From NCBI GenBank assembly GCA_018417955.1, contig JACTVC010000062.1:1-42303 (forward strand): a stretch of 42,303 nucleotides of DNA. The letters are read 5' to 3'. The position numbers and the translations under genes were made by a program. The notes under the pieces were generated by a model, which saw nothing but the letters and a program-made list of their open reading frames with translations, was not told the origin of the DNA and did not search any database. Position 1 is the first letter of the stretch, and every line of letters starts with the position of its first letter. This DNA comes from Laccaria trichodermophora (Eukaryota > Basidiomycota > Agaricomycetes > Agaricales > Hydnangiaceae). Shown here piece by piece: positions 32,101 to 42,303 of this stretch.

Positions 32101-33467
32101 TTTTAACGAAGGGTTTCTCACCGCCAGCTTCAGAACCAGCGCCCAGAACTACGCAAGAACTACGTAGACGTGCGGTGCTGCTTAGCACGGAACGGAAGAA
32201 GCTGGTCTGTGCGGTTATGCGGGTCGAGTGTGATGTACGAACTATGCATACCCATCTTGGGTTTTCTATTAGGGCAACGGGAGACGACACAATGGAAGGT
32301 CGATTTTAATGCAATCACCCCACCAGCTACAAAATCTTCTGGTTGGTATAACATCTGGACCCCTACAAAACAGTCAGAATCGCAATTGGTACGTCGTCTA
32401 TGCCTGTGTCGCATTTCCATAAACCCTTCCTGCACAGATCGGCCCTACAATCGCTGTGTGATCACGTACAGCGTTTTCCGCTCAACTTCAGATTGCAAGG
32501 TCGCAGTCATTCTCGTTTGCGGGTGCGCAGCATAAGAGCTCAATTACCGTAAATTCGAATGACATCTAACTTGCGACTTTCAAGATCCGCCGTAGAGAAA
32601 GTCCGCTTCCAGAGGGACGCCACGACGTGCTTCAAACCTGGGTAGCTCCCTGGGTCCTTGCTGGCCCTGTGCCGTACTTCGACAGCCTGAAAAGGAATAG
32701 CATGAGCGACGGCAAGTATCATGGCCACGGAGCTTACCACACCCGCCCCAACGTGCTCCTTGCCCGCCGTAGATCAACCAATATATTCTTCATTGAAAAC
32801 CTACACCAAGATAGAGACCCGAGTTGCGAATTTCAATGAGATGTTGTTCCTCGAGAAGTCGCTGTCATTTGCGCATTCCGCCATAGCTGAATCTGCGACC
32901 TTTGAGGAAGGTGCATGGAGGAAAGAGACACGATCACACAAATCTACCAAAACGATCACCTGACGAGCACCCAGCGAACACCCACAAAACCAGCAACAAT
33001 CTCCCACAAACCATTTCGAGCCTTGCAGTGTCCTTTACAGCTGCGAACAAGACGAGGAGAACAGGAAAATCTACAACACTGGAGCCTGAGGACATCCATG
33101 ACGAGGTCAACAACTGGAGAGACTCACAAAGAGCCAGTGTCCGGCCATCCCACGGCGACCCCCACAATCTTCACGTTACGAGTCCGTCCTTCACGTCCAG
33201 GTTCTTGAGATATAGTTTGTTTACTTGGGTGTTCCCCACTTTTCACCACCTTTCTGGATCAGTAAACAAGAGTTCACAAACGTCCCTCAATGGGATACAT
33301 CATCGGATTCACCTCTGAGCCTTTTCCTGGGGTTTTTCTCGCAATAGTTGCACAGAGCGGTCGATGAACTTATCGAATACCTCATCATCTACAGTCGATA
33401 CTCGTCTTTTGACTACGATGTTCTATTCACTCGGTCGTCACACGAATCAGCGGACTGCTAGGGACCC
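29197..33467 (+). pseudogene. Degenerate element A, second copy
   Basis: This is the same as 1615-5885, shifted by 27581-27582. It includes the 11-base C run (about 31061), the promoter-like stretch (about 31639), the ATG of MYNSLLDVH (31712) and the A-specific insert (32542-33216). The only difference I noted is one T fewer in a T run near 30448. Interpretation as for the first copy. Confidence 0.5.
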
Positions 33468-33762
33468 TAAGGGCTCTTCAACCATGTCATCTGCCGCGTT
33501 CAGAAGGGAAACATTTTTGGTCGAGAGCTACATGCCCGCATTAAAAGGAAGCTGTGTTACTGCCTTTCGCGTATATCCTCCATTTAACCATCACACCAGC
33601 TCTATACACAATTCATTCTACTGGCTTCTCTTCGTTCAAGTTAGTGGCGCACTTGTATTCTTTCTTCGACACATCAGCTTCGCGGTTCATTTTTGTTCGG
33701 ATTAGGGCATGTGTATACAGACATTGAGACAACAAAGTTACACAGGGAATCAAACGATTAAG

Positions 33763-36204
33763 TCATGTTTTGCCTACGCCCCAATCCTCGTCTTCATTGT
33801 TCTCGAAGGCCTTAGCTGCACTTTGTAGCTCCTCCATAATCTCGGGTTTCATCTGATACTCCTTGATCAATTGGATGATCTTCGCCAGAGCTGCATCCTG
33901 GTCAAAGCGGCCTGCCAGCTTCACATGTTCCTTAATCTCCTTGTGAACTTTGCTCCTTTCGTCTGAAATGCTGTAGGCCTTGAAGACGAGCTTGATCAAG
34001 CGGCGGGAAAGGCGCAGATGGGCGTTCACCACCAAGCCAAAAATTATTTGCATAATAATCGTGAAGTCGACGATGTACGCCATCAAACGTTGTAGCATGA
34101 GTGCCCTGAGGTTTTTCCGCTTAGCATTTTGACATGGCATAGTGAGGAAGACATACGATTGCTTGTACACATCGAAAATCCATTTTGCCAGCAAGAGAGA
34201 CGCAACAATAGGAATCACAATGGGAGCAGCAGGTGCAGTCAAACCCCCAATTAACGTAGTCAAGGCACCAAGTAGCGAATAAGCACGGGGACTGACAACT
34301 TGTAAAAAATGAGGTGGCACAGTCGACAAAATTGACTTACAATATCGTGTTGGGATCTGACGGCTCGTCATATTGATTCCCAACAAGTTCGAACATTAGT
34401 TTTTTCAGTTCCTTGCTTTCCAAATACTAACAGCACAGTTTCCATAAGTGTGAGAAGATGGAATGATGTTAAAGTATTTACCCCGCAACCATCTTGAATG
34501 TTCCACACTTCAACGATATCAGTATGTAGAACCCGTAGGCATTCTTCTATAGTTTTTCCTGGAAAATTCACGCTAGCTGCGAGACCCATCCAATAACCTG
34601 ACAAAAAAAGGGGTAGCTTAGTTTAACTTTCACTGAAGGGCATGCCGAAAGATTCATACGCTTCTTCCCAACCCTTGAAATAGGTGTCAGCATGACATCA
34701 AGAGAAGACGAACGTTTGAATGCTCACGCAATCACCGCATCGATCTTTACAGCTGGATTCACGCGTTGGGCGATGGCAGAGACTAGCGCAACATCTTCAG
34801 CAACGTCAACTGCCAGGGTGTTTTTAACACAGTCAGCAGTGAGACGGACAAGCTCGTTCAACATCTTTCTGGTATCCTTGTATTCTTTATTGGCTGTGTT
34901 GGCAAGTATAAGCACAGGCCCAAGATGTCTCTTGTAGCTTACTTGAGACGGCAATGTGCGGAATGTCTATACCGACGACCTTTTCAAAGGGACCAACACA
35001 CAACTCTTGGAACTGTGCTGCTGTCTCCTCAGCAAGACGTGCATTTCGGGTTTCCCGATCCAAATGTTTGTTGCGTTTGTGGAACTCTAGATTGTTACCG
35101 TATTCAACCTGCTCTACCAACTTATCATATTTGGTAAAAACGGTGATCATAGGAACTAAAGTGAACAGTGAGCCATCGTCGATCAGAAAACACCAAGAAC
35201 ATACCAGGGCCAAGGTCTCCGTTGGACTTCATACAGAATAACTCCTCCACTCCAGCCTCGAACAAACGGTCACCTCTAGACAAGGACACTGGGAAACAGA
35301 GCCTGCACAACACCTTCATCATCTTGTTCACTCAGGTGATCGAGGGAGCAGTAACCATACCAGACAGCATGTACCTGATCCCTCACATTGGGCATGTCCT
35401 TCCGAACTTTCAAAAAATCAACGACTTTCTTGAAGTTGTCACCCTCCCCATGCTCGAAGCCCTGACTGTCGTGTAGAACAAATCTTCCATTTTCGCTGGC
35501 TATAATCGGAGTATTGATATCCGACACGCCAGCTTCTGAATGAGCCACGGTCTGGGGAAGGACAGGCTTTAGCAGCGGATCTTCAGAAGACGGGGAAGTG
35601 ACCTCACAGCATCCTTGACGCCGAAGCATTCGTTGATAAGGGAAGATTTCCCTACACCGCTCTGTAAAAAACAAACTGTAAGCTAATCCCTGAGAATACA
35701 GGGATAAGAGAGCTACTTTGCCGATGACCAGGACTCGGAACCTAGCAGTAAGGTAAATCAGAGTAATCAGGGATTAAGCAGACTAACCGTTCGACCAACT
35801 TGAATAACTCATCCGTTGTAGGTTGTAAGTCGCCACTCGTCGGAGGTTCTGCCTTGGTTAAAGCATTCTAAGATCGATAGTACCTGCATTAGGCGGACGC
35901 TTTTGCGTTTGGGGAAGAAGTGCACACACCCCCACGTATCGGCTAAACTTCAGGACGACATCGAACTTGTCAAATGATTTTGACCATTCTAGAGTAGAAA
36001 GTCCTGCATCAGCAAGACAGGAGCGATTGCGGAAAGGAGGCACTTGCCTTGTTTTCCGGAGAAGTGGGGGCCGACTTTGCTTAGCAGTTCATCGAGAGGT
36101 ATCTTGCTCTTCGCCGCAGCACGAAACAATCCGCGGAATCGGACTTGCAGATAGAGGGGCTCTAAAGGCGAAAGTTGACTGCGTTGATTAGGTTTGTCGT
36201 TCAA
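33763..36204 (-). CDS. Fungal G-domain GTPase with C-terminal membrane region (copy 2), 14 exons
   Basis: This is the second copy of the gene at 6182-8623, offset 27581. All short reading frames over the gene have the same lengths, so the 13-intron model gives the same 592-aa product with GKSGVGKSS, HDSQGFE and FTKYD motifs and the two C-terminal hydrophobic stretches. Neither copy shows a lesion. If the duplication is real this is an identical gene pair; if it is an assembly wrap-around there is one gene. Neighbours are the same as for copy 1. Confidence 0.88.
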
Positions 36205-36360
36205 TGCTACACATGGTCATCGGCTCACCAGGGGGATGACAACTCAAATGCGTGAGTCTTTGCATCCAATAGACAAGGTGATTCCCGCTCGAACGATCCA
36301 ATCGAAAGTTGGACCGATTTGAGGATGTGCTGGGATGTAACGCGGATTTCTAGTCAATGG

Positions 36361-36461
36361 GTGTCAGATATTTGACCTGGGGGCAAAAACCTGGGAGGTT
36401 ACCTGTAATCTCAATGCTAGGGCTTCCCGTTGAGCCACCCATCGCGGTAGACATGGTTGTT
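36361..36461 (-). repeat. Possible tRNA-derived SINE or relic, second copy
   Basis: Same as 8780-8880, offset 27581, with the A-box-like TGGCTCAACGG at about 36427-36437 on the minus strand and the decayed B-box-like sequence about 50 bases on. Confidence 0.3.
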
Positions 36462-38744
36462 TTGGTGAAAGGATTGTGCTTAGCGCTCGGAACATGCTTT
36501 GTCTGATAAGGCACTCGGTGTGACTGTCAGAGGATGTGACGGTATCACCTGCGAGCGCTTGAGCAATAGCTGGTTGCTATTGAATCCGTTGAATGAAAAG
36601 CGAGGAAGACGCGACATTGAACCCGTACAGGCCTCTGCCTTGAATTCACAGCACGGAACAGAAGGTTAGTAGTGTCATCAGTTGTTCACGACCGTCCTCA
36701 AAAGGGGGGTTGAGGTGGGGATCGCCTCGAGAAGCGTCCGCGGAAAATAATAAAGGGTGATTTGGGTATCCGAAGTGAGTACAGGGTGTGCCCTATGACT
36801 TCCGCCACGCTGTCGGAGGCCAGTGTTTAGGAAGGGCATCGCAGGATGGTTGGAAGTTCTACAAAGTCCACAATTGTGCCAGCGCACGCCAAGGTCTTTC
36901 GGTTGCAAACGTACTGTTGACCAGGCTACGTTGCGGCTAGTTGATAATCTAGATACAACTTACGTTAGAGGCGAGAGAAAATGGGAATATTAGAAAAGTA
37001 GTGTCGAGCTGCGGAGCCATGTGTGCTCCTCCTCCGGTCTCCATAACCTACGGCGTGCATTGACTTTGTGAAAGATGAAATATGACTTTGTAAGGGCATG
37101 TTAGAAATTTGTGCGGCGCCACCCCTAGATATGAAATTGAAGCCCTCAGTTGCGGACGTGCTTCTGGATTGAAAGAAGGTGAAATTGCGACTTGAATGGA
37201 AACAAACGCTATGTAGGCATAACGAATAGTCAGTAGATAGAATTTTGACGTGTCGCCCCAGCTCACCTGGACGACAATAATCCCAAGTTATCATGAAGAT
37301 GCGCGTCGACGTGGTTCATGCCCGCAAATGTCGTTGCAGTGCTAAAAGTCGATGTTCCAGTTGCCAGCACTCGTTCTGGCCAAAATGAGCAGAAGCTTTC
37401 TTTAACATGTTGACCAAAAGTTTAACCCAATATGGGTGTACCACCAACCCAAAAAAAAGAAAGAGCGTGCGTGTTGGGTTGTGTTGGGTGAAAAACGCCC
37501 TCTCAGCACAAAAAGACTGTATCAGGCCAAGTGGCCCAAGTCACCACGATAACTACCGACTCACTCTATAATCCTGGTCATGTTACATTTATAGCAAACC
37601 GTTGAGCGTATTGTGAGGTCGCCCCGTGCTCGTTCCTCCGAAGCATCGCAATCCAACCACTAGGCGTCTTTCTGAAACGTGACACGACGAAGTTCCACGG
37701 CGCAGTACGGAGAATGCGCTTCGCGACAACATGTGCCGGGGTGGCATTGGAATTTTTTGAAAGACAAGCATCGGTTGTAGATGACGAGGCACATGGAAAG
37801 TTCGTCGACCTTTTCCTGAGGAATTCTGCAAGACGTAGGTCCGAGCGTGGACGTTCCGCGAAACAGGTCATTCCTTGTGCCAACACCACACGATGGAGCT
37901 TCGCACCCGCTGTAGTAAGGGTTGAAAGTCATGACAGTCGTGAGAGGCGGCCGGCACTCTTCCACAAAATAGCAGTAACCTAGTTCGCCAAAGTGACTCA
38001 ACAAGTCTTCACACTAAACTCTGGGTGAGCATCTTCGCCAGTAGAATAAGCATGGCGGAACTCACAATCTCGGTAAGAGCCATCCCCAAGATTTCGTAAA
38101 CCTTCCATCCTCCCCTTGAAGCCCTTCGGCTCCTCTTGAACGAGGTAGTGAAACCCCAACTTACGTTCTTTGGCTGGACTACTACTGGCATCTAGTTGAT
38201 ACTTGCGACTGTTCGTCATAAAATCAATCTAATAAATTGGTTGAAGACCCACCTCATAAAGCCTCAGGTAAATTGGCAGTCAATTTGAGTGTAGCTCAAG
38301 ACTTGGCACTTGCGTAGTCAAGCTGATCACGGCGTCGCTGGCGTTTCTGACCGGGCCAAAACCGAGCTTCGTTAAACATCGCCACCTCTCCCATTGAACC
38401 AGCTGTTGAAATTAACGTTAATCGCTACTTACCGAGAGAATATCGTTGAAGAGCGTACTGGAATCATTGGGTTGAATAAAACGGAATCTGCCTCTGAGTG
38501 GGACTACCAGGCGAAACATTGCCGACTCTTATGGGCAAAGAAACTTGGAGAACGACACAAGTACGCCGGATCCAAGATACCGCTCGCTCCTTTCCTCTCA
38601 ACGCCTTGATCGGCGAGCATGCGCAACACCGTCTTGCTGAAATCCCACGTTCACGGCGAAGAAGGCAACATTCGGACCTATGGTGGTAGTTGGGTGGTAG
38701 TTTCGAACAGGTGAACGTTATGTATACTAATCAACAAACACTGT
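36462..38744. other. Unassigned region, second copy
   Basis: Same as 8881-11163. I see no supported gene. Confidence 0.4.
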
Positions 38745-41700
38745 ATGGCACACATTACGACTCCTTCCTCCTTATCATCCACTCCTCATCTAACGTTCCA
38801 TCCACAAACAGAAAACTTCGAGACAAAGGTACGTCTCTCGAATGTTGAGCTTCTTTCAAATTCTTACAATGTAATATTGCTACCCTCAGAAGCGCGTGAT
38901 GATCAAGTCCTGCCAAAGGCCTATTCACAGGCCATCACCCCGGAAACACGCACAAGTGTTCGTATACAAGTACGTCGGCGTAATCCAGAACTCGTTGAAG
39001 CACTATGCGACACCCCCCACATAAACCCACCATAATCGCATGGCTTCTACCCTCTTTCGCACTCCGTCGCCCCTTCAGATGCTAATCCCGCCATCCGAGC
39101 TTAGATGGCAGACCTCACCAGCATCTCTGCGTGCAGACAACCTCCTCGATCAGCTGCATGGTGTCGAAGCAGAGGAGATTGAAACCTCACTGAAATCTCG
39201 ACGAGGACGTTTCGATTTGATTCCCAATTATGACTGGCACTCGGCCCTCCCTCAACAAAGTAACTCTCCAAAGTTTTCCTTCTGCCTCAATACCCCATTC
39301 CATTTCGAATCCCGCGTCTTCCACCTCAACTGCCTCTTTTCCCACTACAAATTCTATCAACCCCTCATCCAGACCCTCATCCAACCTTCTTTGTGCGCAT
39401 CGGACAACATTAACTCTGCCTCGTCATTTCCGCGTGATCGCCCCGCGAAGTTTTTCCTCCACTACTAGAATCGACGTGTTCGATGCTGGGTGGGCTGCTT
39501 GATTTCAGGTTTCCGGTGAGCAGAAGGCCAGGGTTTCCATAGGCCTGAATGACGTGTAGAAAGGTTGGACTTGGGACACAACCTCTACTCCACGCAATAC
39601 AGGATGCCATTCATTACCTTCAACCCCTGCAATAATGACCTTGGCCTTGTCGAGTTGGTCTTCAAGCCCCCCTCTTGTCGAGTTCAACTTTAGATATCGA
39701 AAAATGGACACCATCATCGCCGGCAAAGGCTTCTCCTGCATCTCCTCAGCCTCAACAAGGAAGATCCCTGGCTAGGCTCCCAACTCCTACTCTCAAACTC
39801 CATGGGCCTCCGTGACGTTCGTGAAGATGTCGATCAGCAACGGTATTTCTGGCCCGAGAGAAGGAGAAGTATGGGTTCAAGAGATAAAGGACTCTTCTGA
39901 GCCAGCGGCACTGTAGACAGCGACGTGGGTGCAGAGTGGGGTGGCCCTAAGTGTGTGAAGATTTCGACCTTGCACCCTTCACGGTGAGTTGTTTCTTGTG
40001 CTTCGTGCCTTTTCTGGAGCTGACTGTTCTTGCCGTTAAGGATATCGTGGCGTTCAGCACCATCTGACTTCTTGACCACTGGGTGGGACATATCCTTCCC
40101 TCACTTCAGTCGGCCCTCAGTTCAAATGGTAATGCGAAAGTGGTCCCTGTGGAAATTTCTTGATCTAAATTATGAATCGAAAAGTGGAATTGCGCGTCTC
40201 GCCGACATCGAGGTTGCTAGCAAAGCCTTCTTCGGCGTCATCGGTTGCCTGGGATGATATAAAATTTCTACAGTGACAAAGTTTCTGTGTGCCAGGTTCA
40301 AAACGGAGCACTCTTCCCTGTATCCCAACACGCTTAGGAATAGCAGGTTGCTGCCCAGTGTGGAACCGATGATATACGTGAAGGAAGCAGCTTCTCTTCC
40401 CATCAGCCGTGGCCGCAACTTGTTACGTGTTAGGCCTGCCAGCCTGGCGCTCTACAGACTGTACCCACTGCTTGTAAGTTCTCTCGAGCTTTTTACCTCG
40501 TACGAAGCTGATCATTCTAGATAAAAGAAAATCCCCCCCACTTCAACTCGCACACACTCCCTGGTAATAAGTCGCGATAAATCTTCACGCTACAAGGGAC
40601 GTACAACTTGATGCCCATGATCGGCTCAGATTGCGGGTTCGTCGTATGTAAAGCCTACGCTTTTTAATGTTTCACCAAAATGACGTGTCCAATAGGGGCA
40701 AACTCGTGCATCTCATCGCTGTCATAGAATACATGCAGAGACATCGACGTTTCAAGTCGAAGTGGTCTGTTATATCCGCTCTCACTCCGTGTGCTACCAG
40801 AACAACGGACTCAAGATTATGACGACGGTCACGACGCCCAATGGTCTGGACAGTTCAATGTGCTGAGATGGTAAGCCCTCATCGACGGGAGCACTTCATG
40901 TCTGATTTATCAATCAGTTACCTTTCAGCTTCCAGAAAGCGCTACTCATTGTTCAAGACGGACTGACTACCCATTCAACCAGGGTTTCTCACCGCCAGTT
41001 TCAAATCTACGGAGACGGGCAGTGCTGCTTGGCGCAGAACGGAAGAAGCTGGTCTGTGCGGTTAGGTGGTCGAGTACCATGTATACTCATCTTGGCTTTT
41101 CTATAGAGCAACGGGAAACATTAAATGGAACGTCGATTTTGGTGCAACCACTCCACCAGCTACAAACCCTTGTCTGAAACTGGTTGGAAGGACTTCACCA
41201 GCCATGACGTCGGCAAACTGGAACCATAAAACCTTCGCATTTAGGATTTGAATTGGATTTCCCTGTTTGTTTTGAAGAGTCGGAATCGCGTGGTACGTTG
41301 TCTATTACGCCTATGTCGCATTTCCCCAAACCCTTCCTGTACAGATCGGCCCTACAACCGCTGCCACTCTAATTGACAGGAAGGTCTGTGCAATCACATA
41401 CAGCCCGAACTCAAATTGCAAGGTTATTGTGAATGGTAGTCATTCTCGTTTGCGACTATCTATTGTAACTCATTAATTACTGTTTTCTATTCTAGAACGC
41501 AGGCAAACGACGACCCGATTTATACAGCTTTCAACGTTTCAACGAACAGCACCACTCTGACTCCTCAAAACCGAGGAATAGCAGCTGCCAGCCCTGTCCG
41601 GATTCATGTCCGTTCGAGTTTTATCGCAGGGGTATTCATGCGGCATCCCAGACATGGGTGCTTCGAACGTGGGGAAGTTGGGTTATGAAGCAAGCGTCAT

Positions 41701-42303
41701 TTGCTGCTCACCGTCGTCGGTCTTCAACGGTGCAAACGCTCTTTGGCCGTGGAAGACTGAATGCTTGAAACGAACCGGGTGAAGCCGTTAACTGTACACT
41801 AACAAAGTCTCGTTGAGAACTTGCTGGTCCAACTGCTGTCCAAGGGGGTGAAAGGCAAGTGAACATTCACATCTTGGGGTTGTACGGCGTAGTTTCTGGC
41901 ATTTCTCTGGGGCTAGCTTTCTTTTGGACGGTAAACGACTCGCTAGCCGTGACGGCAATGAAGAAAAGGACAAACATATTTTGGTAAGGACAACATGAGT
42001 TGTGTCTTCGATGCGGATGCACATTGCTCACAGGCCTTTGCAGCGCTATCCCCTGATGGTGGGGAGCATTCAAGATTGAAGGTACGGTTTCAGGCAACCA
42101 ATGAACATGGAAACCTACACCGACATCGCGATTCACGGACAAATTAGTAGGGGGGTGTGAGAAGGGAAGATGGGGGAGAACAGTGGCTGTGGCGATTCTT
42201 GGTTGACACGGGGACTTCATTGGCAAAACGGGATGGCACATCATGATAGAACTTGTAGCTGAAATCGTACCAAGTAGGATTTAGTTTCATACTGCTCAAG
42301 CGC
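38745..42303 (+). pseudogene. Degenerate element B and following intergenic sequence, second copy
   Basis: This matches 11164 to about 14782. Up to about 40080 it equals copy 1, including the 72-codon start model (ATG 38745). After that, many single-base losses break frames that are open in copy 1. The 13389-13712 frame is truncated here, and the cysteine-containing terminal exon (from about 41498) loses a base in its middle. The last 5 bases no longer match. Confidence 0.5.

Larger units (their letters stand above)
27574..42303. repeat. Second copy of the ~27.58 kb period
   Basis: This repeats 1-14782. It is indistinguishable from copy 1 over the middle. From about 40080 to the end it loses many single bases relative to copy 1, for example in the stretches matching 12548-12580, 12900-12960 and 13080-13130. 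Similarity continues to within 5 bases of the window end, so the right boundary is not seen. Confidence 0.97.

Overview
The window looks like a piece of a basidiomycete (agaricomycete) genome. The genes are cut by many 45-75 nt introns with GT..AG ends and CTRAY-type branch sites. The recognisable families are an autophagy E2 enzyme (ATG3), two different fungal 'G-domain' GTPases, and a long fungal-type G-alpha relic with its typical insertions. I saw no bacterial operon, tRNA, rRNA or CRISPR.

Layout. The whole window is periodic: 1-14782 and 27574-42303 are the same sequence at an offset of 27573-27582. The 42.3 kb is therefore about 1.53 turns of a roughly 27.58 kb unit. No outer edge of the repeat is visible, because both copies run into the window ends. 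One unit, read from 26.6 kb across the period boundary, holds: a broken G-alpha gene (-); a broken 5' fragment of ATG3 (-); degenerate element A; an intact 14-exon membrane GTPase (-, present twice); a poorly interpretable 2.5 kb with a possible tRNA-derived SINE; degenerate element B; a second GTPase gene (+) at 15270-20058; intact ATG3 (-) at 20544-22067; and degenerate element C. A, B and C are diverged copies of one another. ATG3-fragment plus A copies ATG3 plus C, so it looks like an old segmental duplication.

Main discovery candidate. The second GTPase gene contains, at 16611-19410, exactly 40 head-to-tail units of 70 bp. Each unit is a complete 67-nt spliceosomal intron (GTAAGT donor, CTGAC branch site, TTTTGAACAG acceptor) plus a 3-nt spacer. 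With two older-looking introns on each side, this makes 44 consecutive introns separated by 43 three-base micro-exons. All are in phase 0 by my reconstruction, so any number can be spliced or skipped without shifting the frame. The 3-nt spacers vary (GAT, CTT, AAT, CGA, GTT, TAT) and none is a stop codon, while the splice signals are nearly invariant. The array could be a set of micro-exons encoding a variable peptide, one giant 2.9 kb intron with redundant splice sites, or an intron family caught multiplying by tandem duplication.

The genes do not form an obvious pathway. ATG3 is a housekeeping autophagy enzyme. The GTPases belong to expanded fungal families whose roles I cannot state from sequence. 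Single-base differences between the two period copies cluster at the window ends, which suggests low-quality contig ends and a tandem or circular assembly path.
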